A stretch of DNA of 64,000 nucleotides from JACPVF01 sp964502095 (GTDB lineage: Bacteria > Chloroflexota > Anaerolineae > Anaerolineales > Villigracilaceae). The DNA lies in NCBI GenBank assembly GCA_964502095.1, contig CAZCUF010000007.1, positions 111,731 through 175,730 on the forward strand. The letters run 5' to 3'. Made by a program: the position numbers and the translations under genes. The notes under the pieces were generated by a model. The model was not told the DNA's origin. It did not search any database and saw nothing but the letters and a program-made list of their open reading frames with translations. Positions 39,997 to 48,285 of the stretch are shown piece after piece; positions within the stretch are counted from its first letter, which is position 1; each line of letters starts with the position of its first letter.

Positions 39997-41211
39997 ATGA
40001 AAAATAAAATTGCCCTTGCTCTCCTCGCCATCGCGCTGACTCTAGCCGCCTGCGCGCCCCTCGTTCCATCGCCCACCGCGACTCTGCCTCCCACTCCAAC
40101 CTTGATTCCGACTCCAACTGAGACGCCGGAGCCAACGGAGACGCCCGAACCTCCCAAGTCTATCGTCGATTCCTTAAATCTTTCTCCGGACCTTGCCGCC
40201 GCGCTCAAGAAGCATACGGGACTTGAGCAATCTATCACTGCCGAAGCCGGCGGAAAGTTCAGCGTCATGGTAAATGTCGCCAACGCCGACGGTACTGTGG
40301 CGACCCAAAAGATGGAGATTGACCCGTCTAAACTTACCCAAAAGGCAGTGCTTAAAGATAAGTACGATGACACTCCCACCATAACCGGTACTGATCTCTA
40401 TTGGATTCCGGAGTACAAGGCATGGTTTGATGTGCCGATAAGCGGCGACATCACCAAACCCGTCTACACCGATGCTGGCAAGCCGGAAGTCGTCACCCGC
40501 ATACTCCGCGCCGAATTCCCGGAGCCATTCTCTCAGGCGGCGCTTGACCGCTGGACAAAAACGCCGGGCTTATCCCTGCTTTTCTACTATTCGGGCGGCC
40601 CGACGGATGCAAAAGTAGCCTATCTTCGTTCCCGTTCCGCTTCGGACAAAGACATTGATTATGCCAAAGAATCGGGCATTCAACTGCTTCCCGCATATTT
40701 TTATACGACGGTGGATGGGACAAACTTTGAATATGCCGGATTCAAAGTGCTTGATCCCGTTGATCAGAGCAATCCGCACGGGGACGAATGGAAGATTATG
40801 AAGGGGGCGATCGGTCCTGAGCTCGTTGATCCGTCGCTGGGCGGAGTGACCAAGGATATCCGTCCCGACCTTGCACGATGGATGAACGGTGAAGATAACC
40901 GCCAGGTAGTATTTGTGGTTGCCACCAACGGCGATTTCTTTAACAATTACGGAATATTAAATACCATACCCGTCCATCAACCGTTACTTGAGAAATTATT
41001 GAAACAGTCTGGAAATAATCCTGAAAATTTAGATAACCCAAATACACCAGGATTTACTTTTAAATACTGGATAGATCAAGCATTGCAATCCTTGTCTTCT
41101 GATAAACCAAACCGTGAACTCGGTTTCGTAGATGATCCTTATCCTGATAAAGCATTTTTGCCTGATGAAATTCAAAATGATATTCTTCCAGTCTTAATAA
41201 TTCAACGCTAG
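39997..41211 (+). CDS. secreted lipoprotein with Pro/Thr-rich linker, function unknown
   Basis: A 404-residue protein with a typical lipoprotein signal: KNKIALALLAIALT then the lipobox LAAC. Directly after it comes a linker rich in P, T and E (PSPTATLPPTPTLIPTPTE onward), the pattern I associate with Anaerolineae-type surface lipoproteins. The remaining 340 residues form a soluble domain with no motif I recognise. I chose ATG 39997 over ATG 39964, since the latter puts charged residues before the signal. It lies between two 127-base direct repeats, so it may be a passenger of the repeat array. Confidence 0.8.
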   Translation: MKNKIALALLAIALTLAACAPLVPSPTATLPPTPTLIPTPTETPEPTETPEPPKSIVDSLNLSPDLAAALKKHTGLEQSITAEAGGKFSVMVNVANADGTVATQKMEIDPSKLTQKAVLKDKYDDTPTITGTDLYWIPEYKAWFDVPISGDITKPVYTDAGKPEVVTRILRAEFPEPFSQAALDRWTKTPGLSLLFYYSGGPTDAKVAYLRSRSASDKDIDYAKESGIQLLPAYFYTTVDGTNFEYAGFKVLDPVDQSNPHGDEWKIMKGAIGPELVDPSLGGVTKDIRPDLARWMNGEDNRQVVFVVATNGDFFNNYGILNTIPVHQPLLEKLLKQSGNNPENLDNPNTPGFTFKYWIDQALQSLSSDKPNRELGFVDDPYPDKAFLPDEIQNDILPVLIIQR

Positions 41212-41296
41212 TCAAAAAAGCAAGCTTGATTTAATATTACGTACAGAATTTTGGATTTGATTGTGTTGGAATTCGAGTTCTGATACAGTTTACTTA

Positions 41297-41536
41297 ATGA
41301 AGCATGTTGTTGCTGTATTAGGACTTTGTGTGTTTTTTTCATTCCCCTCTAACGTGTTTGCACAGGTATATCCGACACTGCCGGATTTATCCCCCACCAT
41401 GCCCGTGCTTCCAGATTGTAGTTCTGGAACCTGTGGGGACGTCTGTACGAACGGTTCCTGTCCGGCAGGTGACACTTGCACTCCGTTTTGCAACTATGGT
41501 GCTCAGCCCTACTCAACCAACGGTATATATTTGTAA
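41297..41536 (+). pseudogene. truncated secreted cysteine-rich small protein
   Basis: The frame starts at ATG 41297 with a signal peptide (KHVVAVLGLCVFFSFPSNVFAQ), followed by a Cys-rich segment containing CSSGTCGDVCTNGSC and CTPFC. After CNYG the reading enters the 127-base direct repeat and ends at a TAA in it (GAQPYSTNGIYL). The repeat therefore replaced the natural C-terminus. No function is assignable; the cysteines suggest disulfides in the exported part. Confidence 0.6.
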
Positions 41537-41625
41537 ATGGTAAACTCGGTGGTTGAGTAGGCGACATGCTCTTTGTCGTCGTATCGAAACCACCTGTATA
41601 ACAAGATCTTCAGTTGGTATTATTC
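41499..41625 (+). repeat. 127-base direct repeat, right copy
   Basis: Nearly identical to 39806-39933. It includes a forward palindrome (GGTGGTTGAGTAGGCGAC ... GTCGTCGTATCGAAACC) and the TGTATAACAAGATCTTC unit at 41595. Confidence 0.8.
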
Positions 41626-41743
41626 GTGACGGGATCAGCCCGCCGAAGTGAGTCTCGCACCGCCTTTATTGAAAAACCATGGAGGGAAAGGGCAATTTTA
41701 GTCAAGTCAATTTTTCCATTCTGCGTACAATACATCTATCGAG

Positions 41744-42673
41744 ATGAAGAACGATTCTAAAACTGATGAACTGACCGATCTGCTTGGGGCGAATCTGGAT
41801 GGCTCAGCGGATGGAGATGCGCTTGCCAAAGACGCGCATTACAGCCGCTTTCACTTCCAGCGAAAGTTTCGCCAGATAACCGGCGAGTCGCCGGGCAGTT
41901 GTCAGCGCAGGCTGAGGCTTGAGCGCGCCGCGTATCATCTCCTGCAAGATGATCGCTCGGTGACAGAACTTGCCTTCGAGTCGGGCTTTGATTCGTTGGA
42001 AGGTTTCTCGCGCGCGTTTCGTAAAGCCGCGGGAGTCTCGCCGAGTCACTTTCGGCGGGCTCGTCCTGTGAGTTGGTTCTTTCAAACTCCAAACGATATT
42101 CACTATGACCCCGTCGTGGGAGCGGTGATTCGCATCACGCGGCAGATGGAAAAAGGAGACACCATGGATCTTACCGACATTTTGGTTCAGCACGATATGT
42201 GGCTGACGCGCCGTTTTCTGGAAAAAGCCGAGTCTCTTTCGGACGTTCAGCTTGATGAGCCGCTTGAAGGCATTGGCAACCCTTTAGCGTATCTCGGCGG
42301 CGAGAAGACCCTGCGAGAGATGCTCAATCGCCTCGTCTTCACGAAAGAACGCTGGATGGATTCTGTTCATGGCCGCAAGGAAGTGGAGAATCCTGATAAA
42401 TCCGTCAAAGGGATGTTGAAGCGTCTGGACGCGTCGTTTGGAGAGTTCGCTGCGTTGGCTCGCAAAGTCCGCGACGAAAACTTGTGGTCCTCCAGTTTTA
42501 TGGACATGGTCTGTGAACCGCCTGAGACCTTCACATACATCGGCATGATCGCTCATGTCATTAACTTTTCCGCATATCGCCGGACTGCGGTCATCGAAGC
42601 GTTTGAACACTTTGGCATTGAAGATTTTGGGTCTGGTGATCCAGTTGAATGGCACAGGACGCAGGCAGGTTAG
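41744..42673 (+). CDS. AraC-type regulator fused to a DinB-like domain
   Basis: A 309-residue protein. Residues about 1-105 contain an AraC double helix-turn-helix, with AHYSRFHFQRKFRQITGESP and VTELAFESGFDSLEGFSRAF, then ending GVSPSHFRRA. Residues about 141-305 resemble a DinB/ClbS-like four-helix bundle (MDLTDILVQHDMWLTRRFLE, VFTKERWMDSVHGRKE, HVINFSAYRRTAV). An in-frame ATG at 42164 with AAAGGAG 5 bases before it could also make the C-terminal domain alone. The gene lies just after the repeat block and precedes an RibD/DHFR-like gene by 28 bases. The target is unknown. Confidence 0.75.
   Translation: MKNDSKTDELTDLLGANLDGSADGDALAKDAHYSRFHFQRKFRQITGESPGSCQRRLRLERAAYHLLQDDRSVTELAFESGFDSLEGFSRAFRKAAGVSPSHFRRARPVSWFFQTPNDIHYDPVVGAVIRITRQMEKGDTMDLTDILVQHDMWLTRRFLEKAESLSDVQLDEPLEGIGNPLAYLGGEKTLREMLNRLVFTKERWMDSVHGRKEVENPDKSVKGMLKRLDASFGEFAALARKVRDENLWSSSFMDMVCEPPETFTYIGMIAHVINFSAYRRTAVIEAFEHFGIEDFGSGDPVEWHRTQAG
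42153..42166 (+). promoter_or_regulatory. internal ribosome-binding site and start codon in the AraC-DinB gene
   Basis: AAGGAG followed by five bases and ATG at 42164, in frame with the host gene at codon 141, exactly where the DinB-like domain begins. Its Shine-Dalgarno match is better than that of the annotated start. Confidence 0.55.
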
Positions 42674-42701
42674 ACGCCGCTATGTTATCTTTGGAGGTTT
42701 T

Positions 42702-43235
42702 ATGCGAAGAATCAGATATCAGGTTGCATGTAGTTTGGATGGATACATTGCCGATGCCGCACGCACAACCGGCTGGATCGTCAAAGAGCCTGAAATAGAT
42801 TTCGGCGCTTTGTTCGATCAATTCGATACTCTTCTCATGGGGCGTACTACCTATGAGGAATTGGCGAAGGATGCAGACGGATTCTGGGGCAAGACTGTTT
42901 TTGTTTTTTCTCGTACCCTTCGGCAGGAAGATCATCCTCAGGTAACTATCGTTTCGGACAATGCCCAAATGAGGCTCAAGCAGATGCGCTCGCTTCCTGG
43001 AAAGGACATCTGGCTATTTGGCGGCGGCAAACTCTTTCAAAGTTTGCTGGCCCTGGGTTGCGTGGATACCGTAGAGCCGGCGATTATCCCCGTTCTCCTG
43101 GGCGGAGGCGTTCCTCTGCTCCAGACTCCCGCGATCCAACAGATGCTTGCACTCACTTCTCATCGAGTATTTCCCAGTGGCATTGTATGGCTTGAGTACA
43201 CGGTGCAACCGCGCGAAGAATCCAGTGACATTTAG
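42702..43235 (+). CDS. RibD C-terminal/dihydrofolate reductase-like protein
   Basis: A 177-residue protein with the RibD-C/DHFR-like fold: YQVACSLDGYIADAARTTGW at the N-terminus, LLMGRTTYEELA, VFVFSRTL and IWLFGGGKLFQSLL, with a loop that would bind NADPH. GGAGG at 42692-42696 precedes ATG 42702, so the longer upstream frame is not the start. Such stand-alone proteins are common in bacterial genomes and usually lack a proven substrate. It is probably cotranscribed with the AraC-DinB gene. Confidence 0.85.
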   Translation: MRRIRYQVACSLDGYIADAARTTGWIVKEPEIDFGALFDQFDTLLMGRTTYEELAKDADGFWGKTVFVFSRTLRQEDHPQVTIVSDNAQMRLKQMRSLPGKDIWLFGGGKLFQSLLALGCVDTVEPAIIPVLLGGGVPLLQTPAIQQMLALTSHRVFPSGIVWLEYTVQPREESSDI

Positions 43236-43271
43236 ATTAATTCGAGAAAGAATTCAGCGCTACGCCTACAA

Positions 43272-43290
43272 AGCCGACTTTCAGTCGGCT
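43272..43290 (+). repeat. AGCCGACT hairpin in intergenic gap
   Basis: AGCCGACT pairs with AGTCGGCT around a three-base TTC loop, and CAGCG/CGCTG extend the stem from outside. It is a likely terminator or dispersed hairpin after the RibD/DHFR-like gene. Confidence 0.6.
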
Positions 43291-43354
43291 AGGACGCTGT
43301 AAGCATCCTTTGTAAAATTAGGCAGGCTTGGGGGTAGGGTAAAATTCATCGCAC

Positions 43355-44827
43355 ATGAAACGAATCTTCATCTCCGCCGACCACGGCATGGCGATCATCT
43401 ATTTCCTGCAAAGCGACCTCGTCCCGACCCTGCTCAACGCGGGTGTTGAAGTGATTCTATTAACCGATGATGAAACCAAGGAAAAAATCTCCGAACGCTT
43501 TAGCGCAGGAGGGTTGAGTAGCGCCGAAGGCGCGTATCGAAACCCGCAACTCACCTTCGAAGGCTTACGCCTCCAACAGGCAAACGACTACGCCAAAAAA
43601 ATCCAACCTCGCCTGCAATGGCTCCTCGCCTATTTGCGCCGCGTCGGCGGATCGCGCCGAATCAACACCGAAGCCATGGACAGTCACATCTGGGAGGTGT
43701 GGGCAGAGAATGGCTGGAAGTTCCGTTTGGGGATTTGGATTCCGTCCGCGCTGATGATTCTCCTGTTGCGAAATTTTTCATGGGCGAGAAAACTCCTTGT
43801 AAAACTTCAGAATCGCTTCACGACAAATATTTACACTGATCTCTTTGATAAATATAAACCTGATTTAGTTATCGCTTCGACTCCAGGCTGGAGAATGGAT
43901 CGTTACCTCCTGCGCGAATCCGCCAAACGCGGAATCCCAAACATGACCGTAATCGTCGGCTGGGACAATTCGTCGTCATACAACGTCTCAGGCGCAGATG
44001 TGCAATGGGCGACGTGCTGGTCACAACTGCAAAAGGATGAACTGGTCTACGGCTCGGATTGGAATCCAGAAAACGTAAACATCGGTGGCATCCCATCGTA
44101 TGACGGATATTTCCGTAAGCAATGGCTCATGCCGCGCGACGAATATTTCAAATTACATAAACTTGACCCCAACCGCAAGTTGATTTCGTACGCCAGCAGT
44201 TTTGTCCATTTTGCGCCGAACTATCCGAATATCGAAGCGTTGGCAAAATTAGTTTCATCCGATTCGTTGGTAGAGCCTTCGCAGTTGTTGATTCGTTTGC
44301 ACCCGAGTCATTTTCAAGACAAGCCGAAGATCTTCGCCGAAGAACGCGCCCGCGTGTTTGACTTGGAGAAGAAATATCCGCACGTGCACGTTGTCCAGCC
44401 TGTGGCGTTGGGCGGATCGCTCGGCTACTACGGCGGCGAAGACATGGACGAGAAATCGTCAATGATGGCGTACTCGGATGTGGTGGTGACGGTCTACTCG
44501 ACGATGCTGGTCGAAACCGCCGTCCACGATACGCCGATGATCGCCGCGACGATTGATACCCTTGGCGGGTGGAACAAGAAAAATAAATTTTCGTTGTCGC
44601 TGAAAGAAATCGGCGATTGGCCCACGCATAAACGCTTCAGAGATGCGAAGGCTGGACGGGTTGCCGAAAACGAGAGTCAGCTTCGGGACGCGTTAAATCT
44701 CTACTTGGCGGAACCAACCGTCGACGCGGAAGAGAGGCGGAAATTCGTCGAGGATGAAATTACATTTACCGACGGAACGTCAGGCAAACACACGGCAGAG
44801 TTCATTTTGAAAGTGCTGGGAAAGTAG
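43355..44827 (+). CDS. capsule biosynthesis-like glycosyltransferase (KpsC/KpsS type), with repeat insertion
   Basis: A 490-residue soluble protein of the same broad family as 24150 and 60298: MIAATIDTLGG and LVETAVHDTPMIA in the C-terminal half, LLIRLHPSHFQDKPK, and MMAYSDVVVTVYSTML correspond to the histidine and acceptor motifs of KpsC-like enzymes. Residues about 53-64 (GGLSSAEGAYRN) are encoded by a 35-base palindrome (43511-43545) inserted in frame. The start ATG 43355 has no clear ribosome site but begins at a natural MKRIFISADHGMA. Confidence 0.6.
   Translation: MKRIFISADHGMAIIYFLQSDLVPTLLNAGVEVILLTDDETKEKISERFSAGGLSSAEGAYRNPQLTFEGLRLQQANDYAKKIQPRLQWLLAYLRRVGGSRRINTEAMDSHIWEVWAENGWKFRLGIWIPSALMILLLRNFSWARKLLVKLQNRFTTNIYTDLFDKYKPDLVIASTPGWRMDRYLLRESAKRGIPNMTVIVGWDNSSSYNVSGADVQWATCWSQLQKDELVYGSDWNPENVNIGGIPSYDGYFRKQWLMPRDEYFKLHKLDPNRKLISYASSFVHFAPNYPNIEALAKLVSSDSLVEPSQLLIRLHPSHFQDKPKIFAEERARVFDLEKKYPHVHVVQPVALGGSLGYYGGEDMDEKSSMMAYSDVVVTVYSTMLVETAVHDTPMIAATIDTLGGWNKKNKFSLSLKEIGDWPTHKRFRDAKAGRVAENESQLRDALNLYLAEPTVDAEERRKFVEDEITFTDGTSGKHTAEFILKVLGK
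43511..43545 (+). repeat. GGGTTGAGTAGCGCC palindrome inside a coding region
   Basis: GGGTTGAGTAGCGCC, a GAA loop, then GGCGCGTATCGAAACCC: the GAGTA/TATCG asymmetric palindrome of the repeat family with a GC-rich inner stem. It is in frame in the capsule gene. Confidence 0.75.
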
Positions 44828-44873
44828 GCGCGGGGAAAGACGCTCTGTGGTAAAACTGACACTTGGAGTATTT

Positions 44874-45470
44874 ATGAACAAAAAACTTTTATACCTACTT
44901 GTTGCCTGCCTGATTCTGCTCATGTCCGCTTGTGGACCGGCGGCCACGCCGACTCTTAGCGTGACCGAGGTGGCGGGAACCGCGCTGAGTGTGGCTTACA
45001 CTCAACTGGCGGCGACGCAGGCCGCGCTTCCGACTGCCACGGCGACAGCCATCCCGCCGACCAATACGCCACTGCCGCTTCCCACGCTGCCTCCTCCGCC
45101 GACGCTGGCTCCCGTTGCCGCGACTGTCGCGCTCCCGACCACCGCTTCGCAGGATCCGTGCGACGGTGTTCCGCCTGCCAAACCGAAAGGCGATACTGCT
45201 CAAGTGCGCTTTGTCAACAAATCCAAGGGCCAGGTCAATCTTTCATTCGGCATGTACAAGGCCAACTCTCAGGGCGAATGTGGAATTTATAGTTTTGCAT
45301 TGAGTATTTACGACGCACCCACAGTAACAGTGCTGGCCGGTTGTTATTGGGGGTATGCATGGGTTACCGGGAAAGTCCCCTCTATTGCGAGGTCAAGCAA
45401 CGCAATGTGTGTGGACGCGAACGGGCTCATCTCGGTGACGATCGGCGCGGAAACGATCGCTGCGGACTGA
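44874..45470 (+). CDS. lipoprotein with Pro/Thr-rich linker, small C-terminal domain
   Basis: A 198-residue protein. MNKKLLYLLVACLILLMSAC is a lipoprotein signal with the lipobox cysteine at residue 20. A Pro/Thr/Ala-rich linker (PTATATAIPPTNTPLPLPTL and more) reaches about residue 97, then a compact domain with VRFVNKSKGQVNLSFGMYKA, CGIYSFALS and CYWGYAWV. The domain resembles small beta-sandwich folds but I do not recognise it. I chose ATG 44874, whose first residues are positively charged. Confidence 0.75.
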   Translation: MNKKLLYLLVACLILLMSACGPAATPTLSVTEVAGTALSVAYTQLAATQAALPTATATAIPPTNTPLPLPTLPPPPTLAPVAATVALPTTASQDPCDGVPPAKPKGDTAQVRFVNKSKGQVNLSFGMYKANSQGECGIYSFALSIYDAPTVTVLAGCYWGYAWVTGKVPSIARSSNAMCVDANGLISVTIGAETIAAD

Positions 45471-45557
45471 TCAACGGATTCGCGCAATATCCATTTCTTT
45501 CGCTCGAAAATGATGGTCTGCCAATATTGGAAAACTTTGCGAAAGCCGAAAATAATA

Positions 45558-45577
45558 AAGCGCCCTTTCGGACGCTT
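45558..45577 (-). terminator. terminator-like hairpin after the dodecin gene
   Basis: On the minus strand AAGCGTCC pairs with GGGCGCTT around a GAAA loop, with one mismatch, and is followed by TATTATTTTC. It lies 27 bases after the dodecin stop, and also closes the 45471-45603 gap. Confidence 0.6.
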
Positions 45578-45603
45578 CGTGGTTGAAGTTCGGGATGCGG
45601 CGC

Positions 45604-45807
45604 TCAGTCTTCCAAAATGAAAGTGACCTTCAGTTGAACGCGATATTCCGTGACCTTGCCGTCATCAACGATGACCTCCTGGTTTTCCACCCAGGCAGAC
45701 TTGATGTTCTTCAACGTTTTGGCGGCGCGCGACACGCCCTCTTTGACGGCATCATCGAAACTTTTGGTGGACGAGGATTTGATCTCAGTTACGCGTGCAA
45801 CGGACAT
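45604..45807 (-). CDS. dodecin family flavin-binding protein
   Basis: A 67-residue protein on the minus strand with SVARVTEIKSSSTKSFDDAV, then IKSAWVENQEVIVDDGKV and YRVQLKVTFILED, the conserved dodecin pattern of a helix followed by three strands. Dodecins form hollow dodecamers that store riboflavin or flavin nucleotides. AGGAG stands seven bases before the ATG. It is one of only two minus-strand genes in the window and lies between + strand neighbours, so it forms its own transcription unit. Confidence 0.9.
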   Translation of the reverse strand: MSVARVTEIKSSSTKSFDDAVKEGVSRAAKTLKNIKSAWVENQEVIVDDGKVTEYRVQLKVTFILED

Positions 45808-45879
45808 GACAAACTCCTTTCTTGAGTTGGGAAACAGAGAATCATAAATGGTATTATATATCGAATCTTGCGAGAGAAA

Positions 45880-46329
45880 ATGACTTCAGGCCGCCCCATG
45901 TTCCTGCTTTATTTTTCCATCATCCTCACCATCTGCTCCAGCGCGCTGTATCACTTCGTCGCGAAAAGTACGCCGTCCAACGTCAACTTCAGCGCGTCCC
46001 TGCTTGTCACCTACGCAGTCGCGTTCGGCATCGTTTTACTGACCTTATTCTTCAACCCCCTGCCTCGCGGGCTGGCTTACGAATTCAAACAACTCAATTG
46101 GGCCAGTATTGTGCTCGCCATCGCTGTTGTCGGCATCGAATTTGGATTTTTGCTTGTTTACCGCGCGGGCTGGAATCTCGGTATTGCCGCGGTGCTGACC
46201 AACGTGATCGCTTCGCTGATTTTGGTCCCTGTGGCGATCTTTATTTTCAAAGATGAAATTTCATGGGTGAACATCGCCGGGATTCTTGTGTGCCTGATTG
46301 GTTTGATCATGTTGAATTGGAAGAGATAA
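45880..46329 (+). CDS. DMT/EamA-like four- to five-helix membrane protein
   Basis: A 149-residue membrane protein with four or five helices. VLTNVIASLILVPVAIFIF and EISWVNIAGILVCLIGLIML match the second half of the EamA/DMT fold, where single-domain proteins act as dimers like EmrE. ATG 45880 has GAGAGAAA before it; an upstream TTG would begin earlier. In glycan loci such small proteins move lipid-linked sugars (ArnE/ArnF-like), but that is only one option here. Confidence 0.65.
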   Translation: MTSGRPMFLLYFSIILTICSSALYHFVAKSTPSNVNFSASLLVTYAVAFGIVLLTLFFNPLPRGLAYEFKQLNWASIVLAIAVVGIEFGFLLVYRAGWNLGIAAVLTNVIASLILVPVAIFIFKDEISWVNIAGILVCLIGLIMLNWKR

Positions 46330-46332
46330 ACC

Positions 46333-47361
46333 GTGTTTACTCGAATTAAATCCGCCGCGCGCGTTTTACTCAAAGGCGAAACGAAAAAGAAAAGCCGCAA
46401 CGCCATCCCTGCCATCATGCGCGAGGAAGTGGACGAAGTCAAACAATTCTTTCCGCGCGAAAAATTTTTCATTCTCGGTCACGCGCGCTCCGGCACAACG
46501 CTCCTCATGCGCCTCGCGCGTTTGCATCCTGAAGTGCATTGCAATTATCAGGCGCACTTTTTCACGCGCAAGCCGTTGTTGAAATCGCTGGTGGATTCGC
46601 CCGAAATCGAAGAATGGCTGACGCGCAAATCGAATCGCTGGAATCATGGGCGCGATCTTTCTCCGCTCGTCCTGCGCGCCACAGCGGACTTCATCATGGA
46701 GCGCGACGCGGCGCGCGAGGGTAAACGCATCGTCGGCGACAAGAGTCCCTCGTCCACGATTCATGGCGCGGTGGTGCGCGACATGCACGCAATCTACCCC
46801 GACGCAAAACTCGTTTACATCGTCCGCGATGGGCGCGATGTGTTGATCTCGGAACGCTTTCGGAATTTTGTGGAGGAGTCCAAATTTTTATCTGCGGAGG
46901 ACAAACGCATCATTGCGGACCTTCGGACTGATCCTGCTTCGTTCAGCGACGGCCGCCGTTCGATCTTCACCGAGTCGTTCATCCGCCGCGCCGCGCAGGG
47001 CTGGGTCACCAACTTGACCGAGACCGAAGACGAGGCCCGCCGCCTCTTCGGTGAAAATTATTTCAGCCTGCGTTATGAAGATTTGCTAGATAACCCGTTT
47101 AACGAAATGTCTCGTCTGTGGAAATTTCTTGGCGTGAAGACAGTCAACAAATCGCTGGAGAAGAAGATTCAAGCCGAAATGGCGTCTAACCCCGACGAAG
47201 AGTGGCAGGCAAAACGGGACGAAGGAATCGCGTCCTTTCTCCCGAAGGGACAGGCGGGCAACTGGCAGAGATTATTTTCCGCAAAGGATAAATCTGTTTT
47301 CAAAGAGGTCGCGGGTGGGATGTTGATGAAGTGGAAGTATGAGAAGGATTTGAGTTGGTGA
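46333..47361 (+). CDS. PAPS-dependent sulfotransferase family protein
   Basis: A 342-residue enzyme using PAPS to sulfate a hydroxyl group. The 5'-phosphosulfate loop GHARSGTTLLMR lies near residues 49-60 and the 3'-phosphate site YIVRDGRDVLIS near 162-173, both well preserved. It starts at GTG 46333, three bases after the upstream stop. Two more sulfotransferase-family proteins (57726 and 59558) and a PAPS-forming enzyme (51401) lie in the same stretch, so a sulfated polymer is likely. The acceptor is unknown. Confidence 0.85.
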   Translation: MFTRIKSAARVLLKGETKKKSRNAIPAIMREEVDEVKQFFPREKFFILGHARSGTTLLMRLARLHPEVHCNYQAHFFTRKPLLKSLVDSPEIEEWLTRKSNRWNHGRDLSPLVLRATADFIMERDAAREGKRIVGDKSPSSTIHGAVVRDMHAIYPDAKLVYIVRDGRDVLISERFRNFVEESKFLSAEDKRIIADLRTDPASFSDGRRSIFTESFIRRAAQGWVTNLTETEDEARRLFGENYFSLRYEDLLDNPFNEMSRLWKFLGVKTVNKSLEKKIQAEMASNPDEEWQAKRDEGIASFLPKGQAGNWQRLFSAKDKSVFKEVAGGMLMKWKYEKDLSW

Positions 47362-47364
47362 ACC

Positions 47365-48285
47365 ATGTCTGAATTTGCAATACGCCATTACAACCCTGAA
47401 AAAGATTTGGTTTCGCTCTCGAAAATGTTGACCGAGATCGAGACGGTGGACCGCGATGGAGAAGATACGTCAGAGGAATATCTGCGTGGCATGTTAGAGT
47501 GGCCCAATTTTGATGCCGGGCAGAACGCTTGGATGGCAGAAGTAAATGGGAAATTTGTCGGTTATGGTCAAGTCCTGCCCAGATCTGATAATCCATCCAC
47601 GGTTCATCTTGTGGTGCATCCAGCCTACCGAAGAAAGGGACTTGGGAGTACATTGCTTGCGTTGACATTGTCGCGTGCTCGACAAGCTGAGTCTAAAACA
47701 GTATATGCGTATGCAAATGCTCGGAATACGGCTTCTAATCACTTTCTCAACCATCATGAGTTTGCAGTGGCTGGCTCGTCGGGAATAATGGTTGCGCCTG
47801 CGAACCATCTTCTTCCAGTAGAAGTTCCGTCAGGTTATAGTATTCGACGATTTCCCGAAGTAGAGAAATCAAATCCTGCTGTTGTCGTTGAGGCGTTGAA
47901 CCAATGCTATAAAGACATGGTAGGACACCACCAAAATGTCATTAGCGCAGATCGTTTTATAAAGTATTACGGTGAGGAAGGCATTCACCTGCTTTTTGAT
48001 GAAAACGAATCCCTAATCGGAATTTGCTCTGCAAAATCGCAGGGCAAAACAAAAGCAGGAGATGTTTCCGATCTGTTGGATGCTCCGGGTTTGATAAAGG
48101 AGTATCGCGGTCGCGGTTTTCAACGATTCTTCGCCCTAGCTGTAATGAACTGGTTGAGAGAAAAAGGCGTGCGCCCGATCACGCTTGAGTATTGGGGTGA
48201 TGATGATGCAACGATTGAGATTTATCGCGGACTCGGTTTTGAGTGGGTTAACAAACAATTGACATACCAAAAGGGATTAGCGTGA
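47365..48285 (+). CDS. tandem GNAT N-acetyltransferase
   Basis: A 306-residue protein with two GNAT domains. The first has VHLVVHPAYRRKGLGSTLLA, which is acetyl-CoA loop A. The second has IKEYRGRGFQRFFALAVMNW with a weaker loop. The middle (near residues 150-175) links them. Double GNAT proteins often have one degenerate catalytic half. It lies between a sulfotransferase and an oxidoreductase, so an amino sugar substrate is possible but unproven. Confidence 0.8.
   Translation: MSEFAIRHYNPEKDLVSLSKMLTEIETVDRDGEDTSEEYLRGMLEWPNFDAGQNAWMAEVNGKFVGYGQVLPRSDNPSTVHLVVHPAYRRKGLGSTLLALTLSRARQAESKTVYAYANARNTASNHFLNHHEFAVAGSSGIMVAPANHLLPVEVPSGYSIRRFPEVEKSNPAVVVEALNQCYKDMVGHHQNVISADRFIKYYGEEGIHLLFDENESLIGICSAKSQGKTKAGDVSDLLDAPGLIKEYRGRGFQRFFALAVMNWLREKGVRPITLEYWGDDDATIEIYRGLGFEWVNKQLTYQKGLA

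Noticed and set aside
47675..47700. CTCGACAAGCTGAGTC in the GNAT gene resembling the TTCGACAAGCTCAGG repeat
   Set aside because: The match is partial, and the encoded LSRARQAESKTVYAYAN is normal for the family, so it looks like ordinary coding sequence.
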